From: Synchiropus splendidus
Lineage: Eukaryota > Chordata > Actinopteri > Syngnathiformes > Callionymidae
DNA length: 64,000 bases
Assembly (NCBI RefSeq): GCF_027744825.2
Contig: NC_071334.1
Coordinates: 43,771,437-43,835,436 of the forward strand
Direction: 5' to 3'
The position numbers were made by a program, and so were the translations under genes. The notes under the pieces are model-generated. The model did no database searches, had not been told where the DNA came from, and saw nothing but the letters and a program-made list of their open reading frames with translations. Below are positions 35,256 through 54,031 of the stretch, in pieces; the first letter of the stretch is position 1; each line of letters begins with the position of its first letter.

Positions 35256-38200
35256 TGGAACATAAAAGCGTTTTTCTTACATTTGAACCTTATTTGAAAT
35301 ATTAAACACGGAACTAAATGTATACATATTTGAGGTCATTTATATAAACTTTTGGACAGTAATGAAGTTGAGTTTGACGTTCCCGTGAGTTTTCACTTTA
35401 GGCATGATGCAATGAAAACACTGGATTTATTTATTTATTTATTTGTTCTTTCGGGTTCTAAACCACAGCAATTTGTACAATTGACATAAAGCTGCTAAAA
35501 GACTTTGTACCTGTGGGTGTTTTCTGAGTTTTTTTCTTCGAAGAAGCCCTGTATGTTGTTGTTTAAATGGTCAAAATCGGGACACCCGTCCCGGCCAACA
35601 AATGTGTCACCATGATTTTGGCCTTCCAGAAACGACCTAATTTGGCTTGAATTAAAAACACGAGCAACAACCCTCAATGTTTTTGGATTCCTGATGTTAA
35701 AATGAATGAAAATAAAGTGAATAAAAGTAAATGCAAATGAAACTTTTTGGATGAATATGAGCTCTATGAATCGAGACTTAATTGTTGTCAGAGATCTACT
35801 TTGGAAATACACCTCCCGTGTATTTCCGCGTGTCCGTTCACTCGCGAGAATGACTCCAACAAGTTATATCCAAAAAACAAGAGGAGTCGAATACAAAAGC
35901 AGAATTCTGTCTCAGGGGCTACACCTGACTTCACCTTAGCAGTAGTCCGGTAGAGCGACAAAAAACTATCTGAGGTCTTGATCCCTTTATACACAAAAGT
36001 TCTCCACGTGGGCTCTGTCCTCATCTGATAGGTCTTCAGGTCGCTCTCTTGTAACCATGGCAACGATCACAAGACACGCTCCCCTGCTCCGGACCCATGT
36101 GGCTCTTGTCGGGACCAGCTCCATCCAGAACTGGAGAAGATGGTTCCTTTCCAGCCTCCTCAGTCTGGCCTTGGACCGGCCAACACGTTACACGTCTGCT
36201 CATGCCTCCAGGGTCGGCTTCACTCCCACCATTGTACTAGACCTGTAACTTCTCTCTTTCTCATGCACACTCTCCTCATTCAGCATTCCTCCATCTGTGA
36301 CTGACTTCTCTATTAGTCGCACAAGCAATTCCAACAATTAATATTGTATAATACATGCACAATTTCCATTAATATTTATGTTTGTCTGCAATAAAGGTGT
36401 AAAAGTATTTATGAGTTGACACTTCTCTGGTGAAAGATTGGAAAAGTAGTGACAGACAAGTTTGGAATCAGAAAAAATAATATTTCGGCCTCTGTGAGGT
36501 CCGCAGGAAATTTCAGCTTAATACTGGTGAATATAAATGGTGCATATAAAACGCGTGACTCGCTCACAGCGCTGACTTTATGCACTTCAACATGTTTCCC
36601 AACAAGTCAAGAAAATAAATAAAAGATACTGAATAATAATAAAGTCAAAATAATGCATAATGAAAAAGATGGAATTGAATGACAGATGAGAAAGCAGCTG
36701 TTCATCCGTGTCTGTGGAGAACCAACAATGCTGAAAGTAACCTCCAGTAACAAGAAGGAGGGTAATGTCACATTCTGTTAAAACTTGAACTGGCCCCTGG
36801 CACAATTGAGTTTGACATCCCTGACTCAGACGGTGCAGTGGCCACCCATGAAGAATGAATATTACTCTGCAAATATTTTATCTCTTGTTTACCCTGAGCT
36901 GTTTGCTTCATTGCCAGGTGATCAGAGCGCTCACCTGACAGTCTTAATCCCTGTCTCTCCAGCGTCACATGCCACACGGGCCTCTCTCTGCGCCCGCTTC
37001 CATGCCATACTGATAAGTAGGTGTCAGAGCCTGGAGTCTTGTGGACCGTCACTCAGGACGAGACGCCACTCCAAGTGGCAGCATGTGTGAGAAGGTGGTG
37101 TCAGATGCCTGCTCTCCAGTGCCAACAACCTCTTACAACAATGCTGCCGGCAGGGTGCCGGGTGTTCCGCTAGCCCTCCTGCTTCCTTTTTCTAGCCTCC
37201 CACTGCAACCTTATCAAGGCAACTGTACTGACGGAAAAACATGTCACATCGTCACCTAGCTTCGGCTGTTAACATTCGGAAGCTGATAACAATAATGGAA
37301 TAACGCTGTTGAACTTTCTGAGTTTACACGATCCACACTCTGCTCGCAGATTCACATAGGCCAAGTGTGCAGGGCAGAGATATGGAGAATTCATTCATTT
37401 CATTCAAGTTAGAACTTAGCTGAAGACTGCATAACATCGCAGCAATAGTTTATATCGGGGTTCCTACTGATAAATCAAACTATCATATCAACTGCTAGCG
37501 AGCAACACACATTCTAAATTCTGCCTGATTTACAAATCTGAATTAAATTGTACTTTTTTCTAAAGTAGTCCATTTTTATCATTTGTAATTTGTCCGTCAT
37601 CCAAGCCAATTCTTGTGCTCAGGATTTTCAAAATTCCAACGACTTGAATTGGTTTTATTTCCACTTTCTTTTCTTTGAGGTTGGTAAATTGGTAACAACA
37701 TCCTTCTGGATCCCCGGCTGTGTTCATGTTACATCAGGTAAAAAACATATCATTTATCTTCATTCAGGACTCCTTCAATTGAACAATAAAAATATATTGT
37801 GAATGTCAGCATTGTGTCATTCCGTGAGCTTGTATTTGTCAACAGTTCATTCCTCCACTTTGGTGCTTCAAAATGTACCGTAAATAGGGATCGGATTTAA
37901 CTATGGTGAGCTAGCGGTTTGCTTGGTGGACCGTGCATGTCCACCGAGGAGAAAAACACAGTGCAGGCCGAGGCAGAGGTGAGGAGCGCATTTCAACTCT
38001 GGTTAGGAATCTGTTTGTCAATGGTAGCTGAAGGAAAACAAAGCCTTAGTATGGGGTAATTACTGTAGTAATACATAGAGCTCTCAAGTTTTGATCTCAG
38101 CTCATAGTGTGATATTTAACGGTTTGCAACCAGTTGCATAGCCCTTGTACAATGGTGGCTGTGGCAGCCGCTGTAAGAGTGTGCAAAACCTTAGTTGTGT

Positions 38201-40119
38201 ATGTTGCGTCTTATAGTGTATTAATACCAGTAGGAAATAAGTGATTAGGATAACTGACATTGAGGAGAGGAAAATTATATAGTGATAATAGTCTTTCTTT
38301 TGTCTTTGTCCTGAATTGATTTCTTTAATACATGGATAATTCTGGAATTTATGTTAAATATATCAAAGTACAGTGGTGCCTCGGTTTTCGAATGTCTCGG
38401 AATTCGAACAAAAATTTATAGATTTTTTTGCTTCGGATTCCGAACGAATATCCAGAACTCGAACGCCCGCGAAAAAAAGCCAGAAAAAACATAACGTGCG
38501 CGGACCCATGACAAGCTTTGTTATTGTGTATAACGCAGCCTCTGTATGCAGACGTGTCCTGTTAGCTACATTTACTGACTGTTTTTTCTTCATACTGAGG
38601 TGTAAAACCTTTCCTGTCTCCGCACTGGACCGTAGTAGAGTGTCACAAGGGAGGTGCTCGCTCTCGACGCCTCCCAGGCTGGAGAGCACACTCCAGGGTT
38701 TGATGTCCTGTTGTGGGCTGGACAGGGACGAGGCGACTCTCGGACAGAGCGTTACTTGGTTTATGACTTTGTCACAGCCAAACTGCACAGAAGCGCACAT
38801 TCAGAGCTGGACACGCACCGGGCACCTCTTCACTTCTGGAGAGACGTCACTCACTCAGCAACCCCTCCCACATGCAGCGGCCGCACACATAGAGGAACAG
38901 CGCACCTGCAGCAGACACTCTACATTCACTCCTACAAAAGCCTATTTTAAGGCTTGGAACGCATTATTTCATTTTCCATTCATTGTAATGGGAAAAATCG
39001 ATTCAGATTTCGAACAATTCGCTTCTCGAACGGCCGTCTGGAACAGATTGTGGTTGAGAACTATCAGCAGAAGTGACTTTTGAGAAATGGTGGGAACGAA
39101 CTACTGTAAAAGGCTCGTTACATGTTAGTGTAAGTGAAATATCATTTCATTTTCAACTTCTATTCGTATCAACCCTTTCTCAAAAATTCCGCTTCAGTGA
39201 AACTTGCTTCTTGTCCATTTCAGGCCACCGTAGATTGAGCAACTTGCGCTTGAGCCGATTGGATCCAAATGAATGTGGAATATGTTTCTTCTACACGTAA
39301 CACAGTTATCTTATTGTGACTTTCCTCACCTGACCTGCGTGCTGCGTGGTCTCTGCAACAAAGACAAACTTTTGTTGAAATAAAGTGGCCTAAGGAAGAA
39401 TCGGGTGTGTCACCTGTAAGTTATCTCTGGCAAAAACTGACGACTGTGTACAGTGGTCGTCTCCGGTGTGTTGTTGCTGCTTTTCTTCAGCAGAGTCTCT
39501 TCCTGAAAGTGCTGGCCTCTATATCTGGAATGCTTGCGCACAGTGAGTCCAACAGTGTCTGCGTTTTCTCTATGTTCTAGTGTAAATAAGCAGGATTACG
39601 ATGGTGCACAGGGTTTGTGCGACGCCTACTCTTGAGGAGTACGTTATTTCCACAGACCACACCGCGTCACTGTTTTGTCAGTTTCCTCGTCAGACCAGCG
39701 TCTACTGCCCCCCACACTCTTCTCTCTCCCTCCTGCTCGCACAACCCGGAGGCAGGCGTCAGTCACCCGTCTCCCTTCCTCCCCCCTTTTCACTGTAGAC
39801 GCGCATTTTGACCAGTGACGCGCCACTTCGACAGAAGAAGCCACGACTGTACTTGGACTGGTGTCACTCGGTGGATGTTTGTTTTTATGCTTGACAAATG
39901 CCCAGCGTTGTGTGTGACCACACGAAATGCCTGATATGTGAGCGTGCCACACGGTGGACGGGTGAGAGTTAATAATAATGTTAATAATAGCCCTCATCCT
40001 ATGGAGTCATCGGAAATCATGATAGTCTTATCAAGCGTTTTGCAACGAATCTGATCAAATTTAATTTGGTGGCAATCCAGTGCACTGCATGAAATATCTA
40101 ATGATTGTGTACAGTGACG
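35256..40119. other. Intergenic region between bmp10 and smad4
   Basis: About 4.9 kb with no supported gene. It contains TTTA repeats near 35430, transposon-end-like scraps (AACTGGCCCCTGGCAC at about 36786) and the Tigger-like element at 38371-39106. Short open frames look random. Confidence 0.55.
38371..39106. mobile_element. Tigger/pogo-like non-autonomous DNA element
   Basis: It starts CAGTGGTGCCTCGGTTTTCG directly after a TA. The first 100 and last 150 bases carry repeated TTCGAAC/GTTCGAA-type motifs typical of this class (CGAACAATTCGCTTCTCGAA near 39010). The right end (CTACTG then TA) is poorly matched. No transposase domain is seen, although a 236-codon frame spans it. Confidence 0.5.
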
Positions 40120-40516
40120 CAACTACTGAAACGGCGTCTTTTCATTCTGATCCCAAACCTCCCCTGACACGCATCCTCGTGCGCATGCGCAGTGTCGGCG
40201 ATGTGGGTGGAGAGCTTGTTTATTTTCGTGGCTAGCTTTTCGGCCAGCGTGGTGTTGTCGGCTAATATTCTCCCCCCACATGTAGTCTAAACTGACCAGT
40301 GACCGACCGCGTCCTTGCACAACGGCTTCACTCGGGGTTCTCGGAAGAACTTGCCAAAAAGGTTCGCCGTAGGATCCGGCGAAGGTGGCGAATGTGGTTA
40401 GCTTTAGCATAGCTAGTAACAGCGGGCGTGCGAGCTAACGTTGCGTTACTCCTGGAGGAGTGTAACAAGCGCATTTGCCTACAGTGGAAGTCGTGCTACT
40501 TCTGGAACTAATCACG
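40120..40516 (+). promoter_or_regulatory. smad4: CpG-rich promoter and non-coding exon 1 of smad4
   Basis: GC- and CpG-rich DNA without a TATA box ends at a strong donor (ATCACG/GTGAGTAAC) after 40516. The next acceptor is TTTTAG before 41579, which leads into the SMAD4 start exon. This fits a housekeeping promoter with an untranslated first exon. The transcription start is not resolved. Confidence 0.55.
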
Positions 40517-41578
40517 GTGAGTAACGGGATCGACTCACGATCTTAAATCGGATTTGAAGTCATTTTCTAGTTCTGTGTGAGGTTAGCACCTGGACGCTAA
40601 CGTGAGCCGGGGTAGGGCTAGCAGAGTGGATGCCGTGCAGTAATCCAACACTCCTACAGAGTAACAAGACTTTGCCATAGGGTTCAGTGTCACACTGTTC
40701 TTTTATGTCTCTGTAGACTATAGTTTCATGCACGTGTACTCGCTAACGAGCCACAGTTGATGCCCGTCCTTAAACATGCCCTTTTAACTCATAGTCGGTT
40801 GCTTGTGTGGAGATAATTTGAATTGTTACGAGTACTTAATAATATTCTGATCTCAGATGACAATATTCATTTTATGCAAAGGTAGAATGTCGATCTTACC
40901 TGTTAGTTAATGTATAACATTCAAAAGTGAAAGTGTGTGACGAACAAACATCTCCAAAATGCTCAATTAAAAAAAAAACTGCATGCACTATTGCTGGTTG
41001 CGTCATATGAATGTCACTTTTAGACACTCATAATTTAAATATTTACTTAAACTTGCCTTGATCGTCCAAACATGAACCTTGTTTGACATGTTTTCAGGGG
41101 ATACAACCAAATTTACTCAGCAGCAGCTAAACTTAAACAATTGGTGCTTCTTTGTGCAAAAAAAGCCAGCTGTGGATTAGTTATATGTCATTTATTCATT
41201 CGGGGGTTGGACAAAATAATGGAAACACCCATTTTTTCTTTTTTTTTTAAATTCACACTTTCATGAACCCGTCCGTACACGGACCCAGGGCGACCATTCA
41301 AACATGAGGCCATGTTGATCCAAGGAGGGCAGAACAATCTCAATGGTACACACAGACTCAGCACATGGTTACACTTGCAAAGACACCTCACAAAGACCAA
41401 TGCAGATTGATGCACGCAAATCAAAACCATCAGCCAGACCATAGTCAAATGGCAGAGAATACCTGGTTCTGATAGAACGTCAGGTATGAACCACTTTTTA
41501 CTGCCAACATCTGGAAAATGTTGGTGCTAAATAACTGATGCATGTCTACATATGTTGACTTAACTCTTCTTATTTTAG
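40517..41578 (+). other. smad4: smad4 intron 1
   Basis: About 1.1 kb. It includes a possible Tc1/mariner-like scrap at 41201-41450 and otherwise nothing recognised. Confidence 0.5.
41201..41450. mobile_element. Possible Tc1/mariner-like fragment
   Basis: GGGGGTTGGACAAAATAATG at 41201 resembles termini of some fish Tc1-like elements. Only one end is recognisable and no transposase frame survives. Confidence 0.3.
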
Positions 41579-41672
41579 GTTGCTGAAGCTCGGCTTCTTT
41601 AACGGAGACTGCCCAGGCTCTGGAGACAGAGAGAGGATAAACGTTACCAAGGTCAACGCATCGAAAAGCGAA

Positions 41673-47083
<5,411 letters not shown>

Positions 47084-49640
47084 GCATGAGCACTGTACAG
47101 AGACAAAGGATAGAAAACAGACTTTAAATGAAACCCTCTATACTGACGGGCAGAGTGCCAGAGCAGAACCGGATCCACTGGAAAGCCTGGCTCAGTGGCT
47201 GTAGGAGAGCAGGACTAAAGTTACTGTTGAGATCTCACTGGTGTCAATGAGCATCTCTGCTACAGCACACAGGAACATGTGAGTCACTCTTTTAAATTTC
47301 ATTCAACATGTGAAGAGCTGCCAGTGTTGTGACAAGTTGAGGCTCCTGCAACACGTTTCAGGGAAAATGATGTCAATTTCAAGAATAAATGTGTTTTATT
47401 CAAAAACGGTAATTCACCAAAAATAGCCCTATGGAAACACTCAGTTTGAAAAGAAGATGGACGTGACCGTAATTCAATTTTGTTACACTCTCCCTGCGGT
47501 GGTGTTAACATCAACATCAAGTCTGGTCATCTGTAAAAACACTCGACACCAGGGATGGGTGATAACTTATGGTTCACAGTATACCACCAAACACAAGCTC
47601 CACAATGACAATTCTGCATCTCACGATACATTTGATAAACACGCGGCTCACTCGCTGCATTGGACCTGCACCCATGAACATGACGAGACCGTGACGGCGC
47701 GCCGCGCTCTCCAGCTCAACAGCGTTTGACTGTTGACAGTTGTTGAGAGTGGTGGACTTTGGTTCACCATCGTAGTTTTAATCTTATTTTTAATCCAGGG
47801 AACCTTTGATAATGACACTGGTCGACTCTGAGTCTCTGGATACCTGTTTCTTTTATTAGATGGACTGGTCCTCATAGGTTCTCTGACGCAGTCGTCTGCC
47901 TTGGTTCACATCAACACATGCAGGTCTCCCGCTGCACTGGCACCTTGGTGAAACACCGTGGTGAAAATAGTTGGATATTGGACGGAGCTGCGCTAGGATA
48001 TTGGTGGCGGCGTCCTCTTCCGTGTCCCCATTAGGGTTCACTGATCGTGGACACACTCTCACAGGCAACGCTAATGCTACGACCCTTTCTTCAATAGCAT
48101 CTAGGAAATGTGTCCAGACTGGTCCATAGTTCAAGTCAACTGTTCAGAGACATGAGATACAGCAGACAGACGGCTCAATTTAACCCCTAAATAAAGCTGG
48201 CAGAGCAGTCTGTCAGACACCAGCGGCTTCTACCAGAGACGTGAAACACTGAATTTCTCATCTCTGCACTTGGTTAACTATTATATTGAAACATAAACAA
48301 ATAATGATGTTGCAGACAAACTCCACTAATGAGTTTCATCATAAAACAGTTTCAAGAGAGACTGTAGCGTCCAACACATGCAAGAGAATGAACATGGATT
48401 TATCGTGAGAATTACCATTATCACCGAAATGACGACAGTTATTGCGATCATTTTTGTCCATATCACCCATCCCTAGTGGACACAGTTAGTGCCTCGCAGT
48501 TCCTTGGATCCAAACCAGAAAAAAATGTTCTTTTTGAGTCACTTAACGGCTCCTGAGTGCTGAGAGAAGCTGCTCTGCTGTGCTGCTCACTGAGTAGTTT
48601 TTGCTTGTTGTTGTGAAAGGAAATGAAGTGCACCGTAGTCGTCTTCATAAGGGTTACACAAGATTGACTACTGCCGTAAAGACTACGACTTTTGCGGTGC
48701 TAACTCCTTTATCTGTGGTCACATGACTCCACCTGGCTCCTGTCCTCCGTTGGCACTCTGCTCTCATGTTCCCCCTCAGATCGGGAAGTTCATGTAAAAA
48801 CGTATTATTCACGGCTCATGTTATGTAATCTTTTTTTCAAGGCAGACCGTCTTTGATGTTTTTAAAACTTCTATTCCCTATTTGAATAGTTTTAACTTCT
48901 TCAAGGTCAATTGTAATTTTTTTTATTATTATTATAAGCTCTCGAACACGGTTTAGAATCATGAATAGTGTAAACTTTTTTTCAATCCATTCTGAAGGAC
49001 TCAGAAAGCCCAGGTTTGTGTAACTTTTGTAATTATGTATTTTCAAATTAGATGCCCACATTGTGTCCTATAGCACTTTAATTTGCTCGAGTATTTAGTC
49101 TTGTTTCATAGTCTCATGTGTGGTAACGTGTCATATCCATTTAATCTTAGCCTAGCCCAAACTTGCTGATGATTTTAGTGAAAATCATGACGTAAATAAA
49201 AAAAAAAAGAAAATGCAAGCATGTTTGTGCAGCTGCAAATTACCCGCTTTGGTTTGAAATGTTGAGGATGTCGGGGCCACTGTGAGACGGTTTTAGCTGC
49301 GCCCGTGCCTCGTGTTGCCCCACCCCACCCCCACACCAGCGAGCTGTGAGAGGAAGTGAAGGCGACGCCTCGGTGTTTCTGACGCTTCAGTTTCACAGTT
49401 GGCATCTAACCTTCCGCTCGGCACGATCGTGTACCTTCAGCTGTGGCAGTATTTTATACTTTACCTACCTTGACATCGATGAACCGTTCATGCTGTGGTA
49501 GAAACGGCTTTCTGTATGATTTGATGGAATTGCAAGTTCATCCTCGTCTTCACAGTGATGTCACGCATTCGGGATTTGGACTGATGATGGTGTTAATGTG
49601 CGGAAACGGTCGAATAAAAGTTGATGGGCAAACAGTTGTT
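47084..49640 (+). other. smad4: smad4 3' UTR and downstream DNA
   Basis: Candidate AATAAA signals lie at 47384-47389, 48190-48195 and 49613-49618. A hAT-like element at 47550-48475 falls inside this stretch, so the long form of the UTR would contain it. Which signal is used cannot be read from the sequence. Confidence 0.4.
47550..48475. mobile_element. hAT-like non-autonomous element, 926 bp
   Basis: It starts CAGGGATGGGTGATAACTTA and ends TATCACCCATCCCTA. Flanking octamers CTCGACAC and GTGGACAC agree at 6 of 8 positions. No intact transposase frame. It is at or just beyond the smad4 3' end. Confidence 0.65.
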
Positions 49641-49832
49641 TGAGTTGCTCTCTTTCCATTGTTGTTCAACCCACATGCCTCATCCTCCACTGGACCTTCA
49701 TTTGGGACGTTTCATGTTTTCATCTCAAGTTTTACTCATGTTTCCTCTCCTTAGTCAAGTGAGTACTAACTAACTCAGGACTAGAAATGCAAGCCTGAAG
49801 TCAAGTTGGGATTTGACCTCGCTCACCTTAGA

Positions 49833-49912
49833 ACAAGCGTGTTAAACTGGTCCTCAAAGGGCTTTTGTTCCCATCAATCAAGACGACACCTTCTCACCAA
49901 TCAGGTGTCTGG
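49833..49912 (+). repeat. Dispersed repeat, copy 2 (TCCTCAAAGGGC family)
   Basis: It shares AAACTGGTCCTCAAAGGGC, TTTTGTTCCCATCAATCAAG and ACCAATCAGGTGTC with the copy at 2560-2665. It directly abuts the hAT-like terminus at 49917. Confidence 0.5.
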
Positions 49913-49916
49913 AGAC

Positions 49917-50500
49917 TAGGGATGCCCCCATCGATCGTGATCGGCTCACTGAATCCAGTGCTCACCTGTGACAGCTGGCGCTCTGATGAAGCCCTGCTGG
50001 TCGTGACACATCCTCCCAACTCGCTGCTCACTCAGCAGCAGCAGGCTTCTTTCAATCTGTCATGTCAAGTTTGTATCCTGCAGCACATGCACAGGAAAAT
50101 GCTGTGCCTTCAATGAAACACGCCACAGAGAGTTTTCTGGGCTCATGAAAGTAAGAGCAAGTGAGCTCTCACAAGTGAGAGGTTCCTCAGCAGCAGGCTG
50201 TTAGCGCAGCTGAGCGTGACATTCAGAATGATGAGAAATAATCATTCATTTGACCGAGCTAGATGAGCAGTCTTTCTCAGGTGTCGTTGATGCGGAGACA
50301 GAAACAATTGAGTCCGTCGCCGTTTTGGAGTCAGGTGCAGCGTTCGTCAGCCTGAATCTGAATCGGTTGAAAATGTCTGGAGTGGAAACTTGCATAATTG
50401 CAGTGCTCTCACTACAAGCGGCCAGTATGTAAATATTTCACGGACATAGTTAAGTCTCAAGAGACTCACCAAACTGCGATGTCTCACATGTAATTGAACG
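49917..50500 (+). mobile_element. Truncated hAT-like element, same family as 63132-63795
   Basis: It begins TAGGGATGCCCCCATCGATC. It shares long blocks, inverted, with the rfx3 intronic element: GTGACAGCTGGCGCTCTG, GCACATGCACAGGAAAAT, and AGAGAGTTTTCTGGGCTCAT. The right terminus is missing. Confidence 0.6.
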
Positions 50501-51093
50501 TTTTTCTTTGCATTCTATGTGTTAAAGCTATGCAGTTCCACCAGCAGCCTGTCAATGTATTAAAACACCGTCCACCACGGGAGTCGCTGGGTTTCCAACC
50601 AGTTGCAGGGTGAGTCTCCCCAGTGCTTTAGCAGCATGGGAATTTTATCCTATTTCTGTCAACATGTAGTGAAGTGTGACTCGCAATGTCAGCGCAGTTG
50701 AAGTCACGACGACAGCGGTACCTGTTGTTCCCTTAAAGAAGCGCAAAGTTAAAGTAGCTTACCCATAGCTGTCTGGTCCAATGAGACCTCAGCAGCAGAC
50801 CTCATGACAAGTTGAAGACCCGATCTCCAGAGTGAGTATGTTCGCCATGACGGACCCGAAAAACAGACCAGTTTTGAACCGTCAAAACTAAATGTGGCCA
50901 GTTGGAGTGAGGGTCATGTCGGTGTTTCCCCTCCAGACCTCCAGACGCAGGGCAATAAGGTCAGCAAATGTGAAGTTTAAAAATGTTTGTCAAATGCAGC
51001 CATAGAATTAGCAATAAAAGAATCATATTTCCAAAAAAAGCTTCAGAGCAAACACAGAAGACAAGAAGACACTGGACCTTGAACAAGAAAACG

Positions 51094-51099
51094 TTTATT
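51094..51099 (-). terminator. rfx3: rfx3 poly(A) signal candidate
   Basis: AATAAA on the minus strand, the last canonical signal before the smad4-side repeats. A cleavage site near 51075 is inferred. Confidence 0.45.
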
Positions 51100-51402
51100 A
51101 CTGCAAAGACGAGTCACAAATTTTAAGAAAACAACACTAAAGAAGCTAGCCTGAGCTGAGATCTGAAATATTCAGAAAAAACAAACTACATGTGTCTTCA
51201 GTCATATCTAAATTCAGCAATACGACACACTAAATCATAACATCTTTAGAAATATAAAAGTCGCCCCCCGTTTTTTTTCCCTCCTTTTTTTGTAAAACAC
51301 ACGTTACAAATCACCCGACACGCGTTGCGCTTGCTTGCCAAATTCAAAACATCGCTGCGAGGAAAGAAATGGTGAGCAGGCACACAAAGAAAGTCACATG
51401 AT

Positions 51403-51453
51403 CGTTGTGTGTGTGTGTGTGTGTTTATATATATATGTATATATATATATATT
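51403..51453. repeat. (TG)n(TA)n microsatellite
   Basis: Compound dinucleotide tract within the putative rfx3 3' UTR. Confidence 0.9.
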
Positions 51454-53825
51454 AGATCAGATACTATACATCATCCAAAAAAGAAAGGGAAAGCAATCCC
51501 GTTGAAGTGAACATATTCCATATAAAGTGGACATAAAGAGCGAATCAAATAATTAGTACAAATAAATATATCCATTTTGATAGATGATATCGAAGGAAGG
51601 AGGAAAGTAAAATGGCGAATGCTTGTGCTTGCATCAGAGCGTGCTACAGCGGCCACAACTCACTAGACTGTCAAATGGCACTTGAACATCCAAATACAAA
51701 TCTTAACAGATCACAGCATTCAGGAAAAAAAAAAAAAAAAAAAAAAAGAATCACAATCATAAGAAAACAATGCTTTTCCACATACAGCCACTTGTTGATA
51801 GTTCTATACAATACAAAGCTGTTTCAGACCGTGTGGCGTTTTCCTCCACCTGCACCTCTTTCCGTAGCCTGCCAGAGAGCCTTCGGTCACCCAGGCCGTC
51901 TGCACTGGCCCGGCCCAAGTTCAAGGCACTGGAGTCTGCTGTGGGTCAGGCGTCCCTTGACATGATCACAGAATAGCTTATTTTCAGTTTACATTTTTCT
52001 AGCTGGCTTTTTCTTTCTTCTGAAGTTTGGAAATCAGTCTCATTTTTTTTTTTTCATATTTAAAAAAAATCTTCTTTTCCTATGGTGAGATACAGTTGGC
52101 AGCATCAGTGTTGGCGAGGATTTCAGCAGCACGTTGAGTCCGGAGAGCACTTATGACCCCAAAAGCAGTCGACCCATTTCACTTGAGGCATGGGAAGAAC
52201 TGGCCCTCGACATGGCCAGGTGTTCCCGGGGGAGGCCAATCAGGAAGTAAGACAACCGCTTGAATTCACTAGCGTATTAAAAGTGATGTATTTAAGACGC
52301 GCGGCCGACAGCGACGATGATGTGTGGCAGATTTTGCACATGAAAACAAAAGCGTTTTAGCAGCTGGCTGCGTCCGCATCACTGATTCATTCTGTTCCTT
52401 AAGACTTTCAAGTGGTGGACGGAAACCACTGGTTCGAAAGGTCCAAGACAAAGAACGTGTTACAGGAGGCTATTGTCTGTTTATAGAGCACTTTTTGAAC
52501 CAAAGAAAAAAGAACATACCTGTGTATTTTTTTTTTTTTTTTTACCTGATTCTTCAGAGTTGGACGGGTTGAAGACTTCAAGGTGCTTTCAAAATCACTC
52601 CACCACCATTAACTTTTTGTAACTTCAAAAGATCAGCTTACATGGTCAGATACCAAAGTAAGGGAGTGTCCATTTGTCATGAATGTGCACTCGACAGGGA
52701 TGCGTTCACGTGACTCTGATTTGTTCAGATCCTTTTCTACAACAGAGTCGGATGGTCACCGCGGGATGTTGAAGGAAACAAAAATGGAAGTTTTTCTTTT
52801 TTTTTTTTCCCCTTTCAAATGACTGTAGTGTTGTGTTCGCACTACGATGCATTTAAAACCAATTCAAACAGATGTTTTTCAAGTGAAGCTCAGAGTGACC
52901 TGTCGACGTTCCAATATTTGTTTTGAACTGTAAAGTCAATCCACAGCGGAGTAAAACAAACATTTACTGTGACTTGTAGAACCAGTCGTGTCAAAGCCAC
53001 ACAACGTTTCGATTGTCGAAAGGTTTTTTCCCCTCACATATACAAGATCATTCATTTTGTTTTGAGAGGGCGTTCTGTTTCTGATGCGTAAATATCTCCA
53101 ACGTAACAAAGCCAGATGAGGAGAACATGACGTGCCACTGTTTTTCCACCACTGCGGTGACGGATGAAGCCAAACTAAGGTCCAAACTTCTCTCGACGGT
53201 TTCCCTCACGCTCCAACATTAAGTTAAAAGGACACATGTTGAAATGACTGGAGTGACGTGAATAAAAAAGGGTCAGGTTTCAACTTAAAAACAGCAGTGT
53301 AGCTCACTTTACACACTTTATCTGGACAAAAAAAAGGACAACTTTCTGTACAGCAGGTCACTGGTTTCACTCTTAGTACCCTTCGTCACATACAGTCAAA
53401 AACGCAACACAATAAATATCAATAAATAAACACGCAAGCGGAGGAAAAAAAAGTGACAAAATTCGCTCTTTACAGAGGATTAATCTCAATATTTGTCACA
53501 CGATTAAAAAAAAAAAGGCTTTGACAGTTCAAGTATATAGATGTTTTTCTCTCTACTGGATGTTTGGTCCCCCCCACTGGCCCTCCCACCCCGCCTCTTT
53601 CACAGTCTATCAACTACTAACAGCAGAGCTACCGTCAGAACAACCATGTACAATCAGATCGACCACATAAAAAGCAACAAATATATGTAGTGTCGTCAAT
53701 ATTATATTTCATTTACATTTATATAGATCTATATATCTCTTTGAATATCAGAAAATATCTGCTTTTGGTCCACTGTACAAAGGTTCCAAACAGAGGAGCA
53801 AAAGAACGGCTCGACAGACTAAAAG

Positions 53826-53832
<7 letters not shown>

Positions 53833-53856
<24 letters not shown>

Positions 53857-53887
53857 CAGCTGAGAAGAGGAGAGTTGTGCACCGCCC

Positions 53888-53922
<35 letters not shown>

Positions 53923-54031
53923 GGGTGAAATATGGATAGTGTGCTGCACAGGTCAAAAGGGCTGGCACCACTGGTTTGAGGTAGGGTGACTGATGGATCT
54001 CACACACACACAGACACACACACAGACACAC
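53833..54031. repeat. Cluster of (GT)n and (CA)n microsatellites
   Basis: GT runs at about 53833-53856 and 53891-53921 and a CA run at about 54000-54031. The opposed runs could base-pair in the transcript. Confidence 0.9.

Larger units (their letters stand above)
49641..51074. other. Convergent intergenic DNA between smad4 and rfx3
   Basis: It is occupied mostly by a dispersed repeat copy and a truncated hAT-like element. No gene was recognised. Confidence 0.5.

Noticed and set aside
38373..39083. 236-codon plus-strand frame
   Set aside because: It starts inside the terminus of a Tigger-like element and shows no transposase motifs. A by-product of the repeat.
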